Below are positions 24,854 through 32,800 of a stretch of DNA of 41,954 bases, one piece after another; position 1 is the first letter of the stretch, and each line of letters begins with the position of its first letter. The position numbers were made by a program, and so were the translations under genes. Source of the stretch: Zoogloeaceae bacterium. GTDB taxonomy: Bacteria; Pseudomonadota; Gammaproteobacteria; Burkholderiales; Rhodocyclaceae. The notes below the pieces were generated by a model. The model made no database searches, was not told the origin of the DNA, and saw only the letters and a program-made list of their open reading frames with translations. The stretch is taken from the NCBI GenBank assembly GCA_031256795.1, contig JAIRPW010000031.1:1-41954 (forward strand). Direction: 5' to 3'.

Positions 24854-25777
24854 ATGAGTCTTATCGCGGATACGCCAGACTTTGAGCGCGCTCTGGAGAG
24901 CGTCAGCGGCATTTTGCTGGGGAAAACCAAGATTGTCCGGCTTTCTCTGACTTGCCTTGTCGCGGGCGGTCACTTGCTTTTGGAAGATTTGCCGGGCATG
25001 GGCAAGACAGTTCTGGCACACGCGCTGGCCAAATCTATGGGGCTTTCCTTCAACCGCGCGCAATTTACCAACGACATGCTTCCGGGAGATTTAACGGGCG
25101 CGGCGATTTTTGACCGCGATAGTCAGAAATTTGTCTTTCATCCCGGACCGATATTCACCCAGGCGCTTTTGGCCGATGAAATCAATCGCGCTTCGCCCAA
25201 AACGCAATCGGCGCTTTTGGAGGCGATGGAAGAAAGACAGGTTTCCGGAGAAGGGGGGAGCCGGAAACTCCCGGAGCCGTTTTTTGTAATCGCGACCCAG
25301 AATCCGGTCGACCGTCTTTCTACCAATCCGCTGCCGGAAGCCCAGCTGGACCGCTTCATGATGCGTCTGTCCATCGGCTACCCGGAAGAGGACGCGGAAC
25401 TGGAAATTTTGCGCGGGGAAGATCGCCGCGCGCTGCTGGAAAAAATTGTTCCGGCGGCAGACGCGGACGCCTTGCTGGAGGCGCGGCGAAAAGCGCGCGC
25501 GGTTCATGCCTCTGCGGCGTTGCTGGCGTACATTCGCGCGCTGGCCGAGCATACGCGCGGCGGCGCGGGGCTTTCCTATGGTCTGTCCCCGCGCGGGGCG
25601 CAGTCCCTGCTGGCCGCCGCGAAAGCCTGGGCGTTTCTGGAAGGGAGGGATCATGTTTTGCCAGAGGATGTGCGGACAGTTTTTCCCGCCGTAGCGATCC
25701 ATCGTCTGGGGATGGGCGATGCTCTGCGGGCGGAATCCGCCGCCGCCGCTTTGCTCGCGGAGGCGTCGCTGCCATGA
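24854..25777 (+). CDS. MoxR-family AAA+ ATPase
   Basis: This 307-residue cytoplasmic AAA+ chaperone has GGHLLLEDLPGMGKT (Walker A), LLADEINRASPKTQSALLEA with the following MEE (Walker B), an ATQNPV sensor and LPEAQLDRF. Members of this family work with DUF58 and transglutaminase-like membrane proteins, both of which follow here. AAAGGAATCGC precedes ATG 24854. It overlaps the DUF58 gene by 4 bases. Confidence 0.93.
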   Translation: MSLIADTPDFERALESVSGILLGKTKIVRLSLTCLVAGGHLLLEDLPGMGKTVLAHALAKSMGLSFNRAQFTNDMLPGDLTGAAIFDRDSQKFVFHPGPIFTQALLADEINRASPKTQSALLEAMEERQVSGEGGSRKLPEPFFVIATQNPVDRLSTNPLPEAQLDRFMMRLSIGYPEEDAELEILRGEDRRALLEKIVPAADADALLEARRKARAVHASAALLAYIRALAEHTRGGAGLSYGLSPRGAQSLLAAAKAWAFLEGRDHVLPEDVRTVFPAVAIHRLGMGDALRAESAAAALLAEASLP

Positions 25778-26670
25778 AAACGCGGCTTTTCCCGACCGTG
25801 TCCGGCTGCTGTTGGGCGCTGGCCTCAATGGCGATTTTGGGCTTTGCCATCCATTACGCCAGTAACCTGTGCTTTGCCCTGGCCTTTTTCATGTTGTCCG
25901 TTTGGCTTTTGGCGGCGCGGGAATGCTTCTCCTGGCTCTCGCGCCTGGAATGGCTGCCCGCGCCAATGTCTTCTGCGTATGCGGGCGAGCGCGCGCGCTA
26001 TTTTGGAACGGCGCGCGGTCAGACTCCTTTTCCCATGCCTTTGGCTTTGCGCGCGGGGCGGGGAAAGCGCCGAGTGGAAGGAGCGGTTTGCGTGCTGGGC
26101 GCGAGACCAGACCATCCGCTGGAATCAAGCGTGACGCTGGAGATGTTTTTGCCTTTGGCGCGGCGCGGACGGCAGACATTCAGGGAAATTTGCCTCGTCG
26201 TCTTTCATCCGCTGGGAATGTGGCGCGCGGCGCGCGGTTTGCCCAACGCGGACACTTTGGTATGGCCGCGACCGGAAGGAATTTTGCCGCTGCCCCCGGA
26301 CGCGCCTACGCCGGAACGTAAAAAAATCGCGGCGGGAGATTTTCAGGACGTCCGCGCCTACGTACCGGGCGATTCCTTTCGCCGGATCAACTGGCGCGTG
26401 TATGGCCGCCGGGGAGAACTCGCGGTGAACCGGTTTGACGGCGACGCGGGCGGCGGCGCGGCGCTCTGGCTGGATATAACGGCGTGTGCGGGGGATAGCG
26501 AAAGCCGTTTGTCACAGCTTTGTCAGTGGGTGCGGGAGGCTGAGCGGCAAGGGCGCGAGTATGGACTGCGTCTGGACGAAAAAACCATCGCCTCTGGATC
26601 GGGGCGCGCCCATCAGCAGGAATGTCTGAATGCTTTGGCGTGCTATGGGGAGGGAAAGAAAAATGCGTGA
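25774..26670 (+). CDS. DUF58 membrane-anchored protein
   Basis: This 298-residue protein has two N-terminal hydrophobic segments (CCWALASMAILGFAIHYA and LCFALAFFMLSVWLLAA), then a cytoplasmic domain with the DUF58 signature YVPGDSFRRINWRVYGRRGE and LAVNRFD. DUF58 proteins typically pair with MoxR ATPases. The C-terminal part is short for the family, with little left of a VWA-like fold beyond ALWLDIT. The next gene starts 8 bases inside its 3' end. Confidence 0.88.
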   Translation: MKTRLFPTVSGCCWALASMAILGFAIHYASNLCFALAFFMLSVWLLAARECFSWLSRLEWLPAPMSSAYAGERARYFGTARGQTPFPMPLALRAGRGKRRVEGAVCVLGARPDHPLESSVTLEMFLPLARRGRQTFREICLVVFHPLGMWRAARGLPNADTLVWPRPEGILPLPPDAPTPERKKIAAGDFQDVRAYVPGDSFRRINWRVYGRRGELAVNRFDGDAGGGAALWLDITACAGDSESRLSQLCQWVREAERQGREYGLRLDEKTIASGSGRAHQQECLNALACYGEGKKNA

Positions 26671-27136
26671 GAATGAATCCGCCATGCGGCAAGCGACACG
26701 CCGGTTGCTGCTGGCTTTTATCTACAGTCTTGGGATTGCCAGCGCCAGCGGCCTTTTGCTCATGCTGCCGCTCTCCAATGCCCACGCGACGCTGACGGCG
26801 CTGGTAGCGCACCTGGTTTCCGGGGCGCTGGCGCTGATTTTTTTCGCGCCGTTTTTATGGCTGCATTTGCGCGAGGGAGATCGCCCTGAAATTCGGCGCG
26901 GGGTAAACAGCGTTCGTCTCCATCATCGTCTGCTCGGACGTCTTTCCGCCTGGTGCGCCGGACTGACGTTAATCAGCGGACTGGGAATCGCTTTGCCCGG
27001 AGTCCTCTATTTGTCCGGGCATTCCGTGATATGGCCTTTGGGCGCGAACGCGCCGCTGGTTCTGGCGCATCTTGGGCTGTCCGTTCCGCTCTTTGTGTTT
27101 TTGCTTCTGCATTCCCCCAGAAAGGCGCGGCCATGA
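26663..27136 (+). CDS. Four-helix His-rich membrane protein, possible cytochrome b
   Basis: ATG 26663 follows GGGAGGGAAAG. The 157-residue protein has four predicted membrane helices: LLLAFIYSLGIASASGLLLM, LVAHLVSGALALIFFAPFLW, LSAWCAGLTLISGLGIAL, and LVLAHLGLSVPLFVFLLLH. His residues lie in or near helices 2 and 4 (AHLV, LHLR, AHLG, LLHSP), about 13-15 residues apart within each pair, and in the loop (RLHHRLLGR). That pattern suits a b-type di-heme quinol-oxidising anchor, but I do not recognise a named family. The pentaheme cytochrome c gene starts inside its stop codon, so an electron-transfer pair is likely. Confidence 0.7.
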   Translation: MRENESAMRQATRRLLLAFIYSLGIASASGLLLMLPLSNAHATLTALVAHLVSGALALIFFAPFLWLHLREGDRPEIRRGVNSVRLHHRLLGRLSAWCAGLTLISGLGIALPGVLYLSGHSVIWPLGANAPLVLAHLGLSVPLFVFLLLHSPRKARP

Positions 27137-28737
27137 AACTGTCCCTGCGTTTCGCGCGCGGTTTGACTCTGCCGCTGCGCCACTTTTTTTGCGCTTTTGC
27201 CGTCACCCTCTTTTTGTTGCTGGCCGTGAACTGGTGGATGCCGCCGCCCTTCGATTTGGCGGTGGACGCGGAAAAAGACCTGCCGCTTTTTTCGCAGCCC
27301 TTTGGCGCGGGACATACGCCTTTTTCTCCGGGAATGCTTTCTACCCCGGATGGCAAGCTGGCGAACTGGCGCGCGATACCTGGCGCGCAAAGCTGCGGAC
27401 AGTGCCATCTCAAGGAAACGCTGGAATGGGCGACTTCCATGCACGCCATTTCTGATCTTGACCTGATTTACGACGGCACGGTGCGCGAAAACACGGACAG
27501 CGCCAAAGCCGCGCAATCGCATGGGATGGAAAAGGGACGCTGGTGCGAATCTTGCCATAACCCGCTGGGCGTGCTGACCGGCGCGGTGACGCAGGCCAAC
27601 AGCGTACAGGAACTCGCGGCGCTGGAAGAGGGTACGAGCTGTGTTGTCTGCCATGCCGTCAACAAGTCCGAGCCGATGGCGGGCAATGGCGCGCTGGAGG
27701 TCGACATCAACGGCGTTTTTCGTTACGCGCATCCGGCGCTGATTGCCGCCGCGCCCAAGCGTCACGCCCGCGACATGCGCGCGCGGCGCGGTAAACCGCT
27801 GATGGGGCAGAGCGAGCTGTGCGGAGCCTGTCATACGGAAATCCGCCCCGCGTGGGTGAACGGAGAAACGCCGCCGATGAATTTTCAGGATACCTATGAC
27901 GAATGGCGGCATTCTCCCTACGCGCAAGCTGGAATACAGTGTCAGGACTGCCACATGGCCTCTGACCCGGCGGGATTCGTCGCGGCGCTGAAACGCGGGG
28001 AGCGCCCGAAAAAAACAGTGTCGCACCGGATGCCGGGAAACAATTATCTTTTATCGGCTACCGCGCTTCCGGGAAGTCTTTTGATGGCGTTGCGCGGCGG
28101 CTCTCCGCCGGGAATCAACCGTCTGTATGACCGCGCGGCTTTTATGAAGGAATTGTCGCAAACGCATGAAGCGGTCGCGGCGCTCTTGCGCGAAGCCGCT
28201 GAACTTCGGGTAGAGCGCGCTGTCGGCGCGCCGGACGGAGAGACGCTCACGCTGGATATTGGGATTACCAATGCGGGCGCTGGACACGCCCTGCCGACAG
28301 GCCCGCTGGATCAGCGCCATATATGGCTGGAAATCGAGGGAAAGGACGCCTCTGGGAAGACCGTGTTCCACCGGGGTAGATTTGACGACAAAACCGGCGT
28401 CACGCATTCGCCCGCCGCGCTCTGGATGAAGGAAGTGCTGGACATGGAGGGCAAGCCGGATTTGCGTCATCTGCTTTTTGACGCCGCAAGGCTTCGCTAT
28501 ACGCGAAAACCCATTCCGCCCAAAGCGACCGATACGGTACGAGTGGAGATTCCGCTCGCAAAAGGCGTCAAGGCGCGCGATCTGACGGTAGAAGTTCGTC
28601 TATGGTACCGGCTTGCCGTACAGGATATTTTGAAAAATATCGAAAGCCAGAACCTGGGAAAAATAGACGCGATCATTCCGCCGTTGCTGTTGCGGGAAAC
28701 CCGCTATCGCCCGTCGTCCGCCAAGGAGACCTCATGA
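27133..28737 (+). CDS. Pentaheme c-type cytochrome (cytochrome c554-like)
   Basis: ATG 27133 overlaps the previous stop and gives a 534-residue protein with an N-terminal membrane helix or uncleaved signal (FFCAFAVTLFLLLAVNWWM). Five CxxCH heme sites are seen: CGQCH (about 88), CESCH (138), CVVCH (170), CGACH (230) and CQDCH (270). All lie in the first half, and other His residues in this part could be sixth ligands. The C-terminal half (about 350-530) is beta-rich and heme-free (ITNAGAGHALPTGPLDQRHI), resembling the C-terminal domain of cytochrome c554/multiheme families. It probably sits on the periplasmic face next to the His-rich membrane protein. Substrate and partner are unknown. Confidence 0.88.
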   Translation: MKLSLRFARGLTLPLRHFFCAFAVTLFLLLAVNWWMPPPFDLAVDAEKDLPLFSQPFGAGHTPFSPGMLSTPDGKLANWRAIPGAQSCGQCHLKETLEWATSMHAISDLDLIYDGTVRENTDSAKAAQSHGMEKGRWCESCHNPLGVLTGAVTQANSVQELAALEEGTSCVVCHAVNKSEPMAGNGALEVDINGVFRYAHPALIAAAPKRHARDMRARRGKPLMGQSELCGACHTEIRPAWVNGETPPMNFQDTYDEWRHSPYAQAGIQCQDCHMASDPAGFVAALKRGERPKKTVSHRMPGNNYLLSATALPGSLLMALRGGSPPGINRLYDRAAFMKELSQTHEAVAALLREAAELRVERAVGAPDGETLTLDIGITNAGAGHALPTGPLDQRHIWLEIEGKDASGKTVFHRGRFDDKTGVTHSPAALWMKEVLDMEGKPDLRHLLFDAARLRYTRKPIPPKATDTVRVEIPLAKGVKARDLTVEVRLWYRLAVQDILKNIESQNLGKIDAIIPPLLLRETRYRPSSAKETS

Positions 28738-29108
28738 AGCCGCGTCTGCCCTCCCTGCCGGTGTTGCTGGCGGTTTTGCTTCCCGCCGTCACGGCGTTTT
28801 GGTTTTTGGCGTATCTCATTTCTGGTTTGCCTTCGGAAGAAGATACCCGCGTCCGCCGCGCGCGCGACGACCTCCGCGCCTTGCGCAGCGTTTTGCTCCT
28901 GGGCGGAAAAATGCCGGATACAAAAGCGGGTCTGGAAGCGCTGGTGCTGCGGGGCGATATTCCTTTTCTGCCCAAGGATCCCTGGGGGCGTCCTTATCAG
29001 TACCGCAATCCCGGCAAGGCCTATGCCTACGAGCTTTTCTCGCTTGGCGCGGACGGAGTGGAAAGCGGCGACGACGTAATCGCCTGGAACTTGTACGGCG
29101 GACGATGA
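28734..29108 (+). CDS. GspG-like protein lacking a prepilin cleavage motif
   Basis: ATG 28734 overlaps the cytochrome stop. The 124-residue protein starts with a hydrophobic anchor (LPVLLAVLLPAVTAFWFLAY) but has no G|FTxxE prepilin motif. The C-terminal part matches the GspG calcium-binding head: LPKDPWGRPYQYRNPGKAYA, then YELFSLGADGVESGDD. This suggests a protein that kept the pseudopilin head but is anchored as an ordinary membrane or secreted protein and cannot be processed by prepilin peptidase. It lies between a cytochrome and a transglutaminase-like gene, about 4 kb from the pilus machine on the same strand. Confidence 0.8.
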   Translation: MKPRLPSLPVLLAVLLPAVTAFWFLAYLISGLPSEEDTRVRRARDDLRALRSVLLLGGKMPDTKAGLEALVLRGDIPFLPKDPWGRPYQYRNPGKAYAYELFSLGADGVESGDDVIAWNLYGGR

Positions 29109-31270
29109 ACGGCTTGTTTTTTTCTTCTTTGGCGCTTTTGTCGTCGGCGCTTTTGGCCGTTTCGCCGGCGTTTTCGCCGCTGGATGCTTTGGCGTTTCTG
29201 CCCGCGCTTTGTTCCCGCCTGCTGCCGCAGAGAAAATGGAGCGCAATGTTGCGCCTTCTGTGGCTTTCCGGCGCGGTTGGAGGCGCGGGATGGGGATACG
29301 GCTGGCTTTCCGGGCATACCATTTATTTCGCGCTGACGCTGGCGCTGATTCTGAAATGGGCGGAAGCCCGGCGTCCCGGTGAATTTCTTTTTCTGTCGCC
29401 CGCGCTCGTGGTTGCGGGAGCGTCCGGCTTGCCAAACTGGGGAGAATGGGGCGCGCTGTCGCTGGCGTGTCTTTTCTTGTGTCTTTCGCTCTGGGTTCTG
29501 GAAGAGGCGTCGCGCGCGCGGCTGAAACTGGCTGAGGAATTCTCTTCAGGATCTGCGCGCGCGCGCCGGGTGCGGAGAACGCTCGGCAGACAGACAAAGC
29601 GCGCCGTAGCGGCCTTGCCGCTTGCGGCGGCGCTGTTTTTCTTCTTTCCGCGCATTCCGGGGCCATTGCTGGACATTGGCTTGACTCTTGGGCTGCCTTT
29701 GCCGATGGGCGCGGAGCGCTCCCGGCAGGGGCTGGGCGTGGCGACCCGGCTCAAACCCGGACAGGGAACGGCGCGGCGCGGCGGCGACAATGAGCCGGTA
29801 CTGGTCGCTGAATTTGAAAACTGGGTGCCGCCGACCGCGCTATTGTATTGGCGCGGGCCGGTCTATTATGACTTCGATGGAAATCAATGGTCATTGGACG
29901 CGGAATACGAAGGGAATCAGGGTCGCGCGCTCATGCGCCGGGGCTGGACAAAGGGAGCGGCGTTTGCCGCCACGCTGGCAAAAAAAGAGCATGAAATCGC
30001 CTATTCCGTGCGTCTGACAGCGCATGACCGATTGTGGCTCTACGGTCTGGATATGCCCACCGCGCTGACTGCGGAGTCTTTCATCAGCGCGGACTGGCAG
30101 GTTCTGGCGCACCGCCCCGTCAAGGAAGAAACAAGCTATCGGCTGAAGTCGGCGTTGGATTGGGAAGCGGGCGGCGCGCTGGAAGACGGGCTGCGCCGCC
30201 GCGCGCTGTCGCTGCCAAAAGAGGGCAATCCCCGTTTGCGCGCGTTCGGGAAGAATCTTTCCGTCATGCCGCCAGAGGAGCGTCCCCGCGCGGCGCTGGC
30301 CGCGCTGTCTCAGGGAGGCTACAAAGTGCGCGAGCGCTTTGCCTTGGATGAGACGGATTCTCTGGATTCCTTTTGGTTTGATCAGCGTGAAGGCAATGCG
30401 GACCTGTATGCCGGAGCTTTCGTATTTCTGATGCGTGCCGCGGGCGTTCCGGCGAGGCTGGCGGCCGGATTTCGCGGCGGCAAGCTCATGGCGCTTACGG
30501 AGTATGTAATCGTCAAAAAAGAACACGCCTATGCCTGGGCGGAAATTTGGCAGGAAAGCAAAGGATGGCGGCGAATAGACCCCGCCGACATTGTCGCTCC
30601 GGAGCGTTTTGCCGATGGGCAGACCGCCAAAACCGCCGCGCCCAAACAGAATATAGACGCTCTTCGGGCAGAATCGGGGACGGAGGCAAAAAGCCGCGCG
30701 AACGCGCCGGTTCGTACCAAGACGGCTTCGCGCGCAACGAACAACTTCATGCCGCGTCTGCCGGACATGAAAGATTTTTTTTCGCGCTGGGTCTTTCGCC
30801 TGGACGGGAAGACGCAGCAAAACTTTTTGAATGAATGGGGCGGCAAAAGTTCGGGGCGCGCGCTGAACGGAAAACTGGCCTGGGTTTGGCTATTGGCCGC
30901 GACGGCCTTTTCTGCGGTATGCGCAGCGCTTTTTTGCGGCGCGCTGGAGCGTTTTCGCGCCTATCGCCGCATTCCCGCGCCTGAGCGAATATGGCAGAAA
31001 ACGCTTCGTTTGCTGGCGCGGCGCGGGTTCGCGCGCGAAAGCTGGGAATGTCCGCTTCACTTCTCCCGCCGTGTCGGCGCGGCAAAGCCGATTTTTGCGG
31101 AAAGCCTTTCCGCGCTGGCTTTGGCCTATAGCCAATGGCGCTACGCCAAAGCGCAGGAGGATGCTCCTGGACGCGTGAAAGCGGCGGCGGGGAAACTGTA
31201 CAACCTCGTAATGGCGGATACGGATTTTCCGCGCGGAGGTTCTAAAAAAACAATGCAACCCAAACCATGA
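29105..31270 (+). CDS. TgpA-like transglutaminase-fold membrane protein, catalytic residues apparently lost
   Basis: ATG 29105 overlaps the preceding stop; the 721-residue length is usual for TgpA-type proteins. Several N-terminal membrane helices (to about residue 190) lead to a periplasmic DUF3488-like and transglutaminase domain, then a last membrane helix (LAWVWLLAATAFSAVCAALF) and a C-terminal DUF4129-like tail. In the transglutaminase core the usual RRGFCEHYASAF reads REGNADLYAGAF, putting Ala432 (codon 30398-30400) at the catalytic Cys. The usual DAHAWAE reads HAYAWAE, putting Tyr476 at the catalytic His, with His474 two residues earlier. The Asp of RIDP (Asp492) is kept. By eye the protein looks like a non-catalytic member; its fold seems intact and the gene is not broken. 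Confidence 0.85.
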   Translation: MNGLFFSSLALLSSALLAVSPAFSPLDALAFLPALCSRLLPQRKWSAMLRLLWLSGAVGGAGWGYGWLSGHTIYFALTLALILKWAEARRPGEFLFLSPALVVAGASGLPNWGEWGALSLACLFLCLSLWVLEEASRARLKLAEEFSSGSARARRVRRTLGRQTKRAVAALPLAAALFFFFPRIPGPLLDIGLTLGLPLPMGAERSRQGLGVATRLKPGQGTARRGGDNEPVLVAEFENWVPPTALLYWRGPVYYDFDGNQWSLDAEYEGNQGRALMRRGWTKGAAFAATLAKKEHEIAYSVRLTAHDRLWLYGLDMPTALTAESFISADWQVLAHRPVKEETSYRLKSALDWEAGGALEDGLRRRALSLPKEGNPRLRAFGKNLSVMPPEERPRAALAALSQGGYKVRERFALDETDSLDSFWFDQREGNADLYAGAFVFLMRAAGVPARLAAGFRGGKLMALTEYVIVKKEHAYAWAEIWQESKGWRRIDPADIVAPERFADGQTAKTAAPKQNIDALRAESGTEAKSRANAPVRTKTASRATNNFMPRLPDMKDFFSRWVFRLDGKTQQNFLNEWGGKSSGRALNGKLAWVWLLAATAFSAVCAALFCGALERFRAYRRIPAPERIWQKTLRLLARRGFARESWECPLHFSRRVGAAKPIFAESLSALALAYSQWRYAKAQEDAPGRVKAAAGKLYNLVMADTDFPRGGSKKTMQPKP

Positions 31271-31277
31271 GACTGTT

Positions 31278-32486
31278 ATGTTTTCCCATTTGAAGCGCTT
31301 GCGCGCCGCCTTGCTGGTTTTTCTGTTTTTTACCGCCTCCAGTCATGCCGCTTTGGACGGCGGCGCGGTGCTGGACGAAGTGATTCGGCGCGGCGACGCG
31401 CTGGCGGCAGACTACGATCCGGCGCGGGCATTGTCTTTTGCCAGCGAATTTTCCGCGTTGTATTTCGAGAAATTTGAGCAGCTGGAGCTGGATTTGGGCG
31501 TTCGTTCCGCCAGTTTGAAAAGCGAGCTGGAAATTGCTTTCGGCGCTTTGAATGGCAACGCGATGCGCGGCGCGCCAAAAGAGCGCGTAGCCGCTTCCTG
31601 GGAAACGCTGCGCGACGGTTTGACGCGCGCGCGCGCGCTGTATGGACGCGAAGACGGCGCGGGCGCGATTTTTTTCAAATCCTTGATGATTTTGCTGCGC
31701 GAGGGCGTGGAAGCCATTCTGGTCATCGGCGCTTTGGCCGCGTGGCTGCGCCGTTCCGGGGCGGCGGATAAGGTTTGGGTGATTTACGCCGGGGCGGCGC
31801 TGGCAATCCCGCTCTCTGTGCTGACTGGCTGGGCGCTTTCCCGGTCTCTGCAAGGGATGGGCGCGCCGCGCGCGGCGGTAGAAGGCGTGGTTCTCTTTAT
31901 GGCCAGCGCCATGCTTCTTTACGTGAGCTGTTGGTTCTTTTCACGGCGCGAAGCGAAGCGCTGGGAAGAGTGGATTGCCAAACAAATGGATAGCGCCCTA
32001 AACAAAGGTTCGCTGCTGGCGCTTTTCGGCACGGCCTGTTTCTCCGTATATCGGGAAGGAGCGGAAACTGTTCTTTTTTATCAGGCGCTGGCGCTGACCA
32101 TACGCGAAAACGTTCCGGAGCGGCAGATCGCGTTTTGGTCTGGCCTCGCGGTTTCTGTCGCGCTGCTTTTCGCGGCCTATTTTTTGCTGCGTCACGCGGC
32201 CTTGAAACTGCCGTTCAAATTCTTTTTCGGCACGACCTCCGCGCTTCTTTACATTTTGGCAGTCATTTTTCTGGGGCAGGCCATTATTGAGCTTCAGGCC
32301 GCAGGATGGATCGCCAGCATCGTTCTCACCGGTTTTCCCAGCGTGAATTGGCTGGGTATCGCGCCCAGCGCGCAAAGTCTGGGCGCGCAGGCTCTGTTGC
32401 TTTTGTTGCCAGCGCTTTGGTTTTCCGCGCGCCGTTTTGTCAAACCCCGTTGTTTATCCGCTTCCACTCAAGGAGAGTCCGCATGA
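31278..32486 (+). CDS. FTR1/EfeU-family iron permease
   Basis: This 402-residue protein has a signal peptide (ALLVFLFFTASSHA) and an N-terminal periplasmic helical part (about 26-125). The FTR1 permease with seven or so helices follows. Two REGxE iron-binding motifs are visible, LREGVEA and YREGAET, the family hallmark. FTR1 permeases import Fe(III), usually with a periplasmic partner that oxidises or delivers iron. No EfeO or EfeB gene is next to it; the cytochrome c upstream on the same strand could play a redox part, but that is inference. I see no Fur box in the few bases before it. The next gene overlaps its stop by 4 bases. Confidence 0.92.
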   Translation: MFSHLKRLRAALLVFLFFTASSHAALDGGAVLDEVIRRGDALAADYDPARALSFASEFSALYFEKFEQLELDLGVRSASLKSELEIAFGALNGNAMRGAPKERVAASWETLRDGLTRARALYGREDGAGAIFFKSLMILLREGVEAILVIGALAAWLRRSGAADKVWVIYAGAALAIPLSVLTGWALSRSLQGMGAPRAAVEGVVLFMASAMLLYVSCWFFSRREAKRWEEWIAKQMDSALNKGSLLALFGTACFSVYREGAETVLFYQALALTIRENVPERQIAFWSGLAVSVALLFAAYFLLRHAALKLPFKFFFGTTSALLYILAVIFLGQAIIELQAAGWIASIVLTGFPSVNWLGIAPSAQSLGAQALLLLLPALWFSARRFVKPRCLSASTQGESA

Positions 32487-32701
32487 AAAAAAATCATATT
32501 CCCCTGTTTTTTGCCGCGCTGGCCGCGCTGAGCGCCTGCGAAAAAGAAACGCAGAGCCTGGATTGGTACAAAGCGCATGACGCCGAGCGCATGGAAACAA
32601 TCCGCGAATGCAAGGCGAATCCCGATAAGCTGGGCAAAACGCAAAACTGCGTCAATGCCAAAAGGGCCAACCGGGAGTTATTGAACGGACAGACACGCTA
32701 A
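32483..32701 (+). CDS. EexN-family small lipoprotein
   Basis: This 72-residue protein overlaps the permease stop (ATGA), with AAGGAGAG upstream. It has a lipoprotein signal ending LSAC|EKE. The short mature part fits the EexN pattern of Cys-bounded, Asn-Ala ending sequence: WYKAHDAERMETIRECKANP then NCVNAKRANRE. EexN proteins were named for entry exclusion in plasmid transfer, but related lipoproteins are common outside plasmids. Two Cys (EC and NC) in the mature part may form a disulphide. Coupled translation with the iron permease suggests a joint role; there are no conjugation genes nearby. Confidence 0.75.
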   Translation: MKKNHIPLFFAALAALSACEKETQSLDWYKAHDAERMETIRECKANPDKLGKTQNCVNAKRANRELLNGQTR

Positions 32702-32800
32702 AGACTTCCGCAGTTTCCTCTGCACTGGCCGAATTGGGGCAAAGGCGTCTGGCTTTTCAGATAGACGAATGCGCGGCTGAATGCTTTTGCTCGGTCATCG

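Noticed and set aside
31200-31277. Fur box for the iron permease
   Set aside because: No GATAAT-type palindrome was found in the short region before the permease gene, which lies inside a long co-directional gene run.
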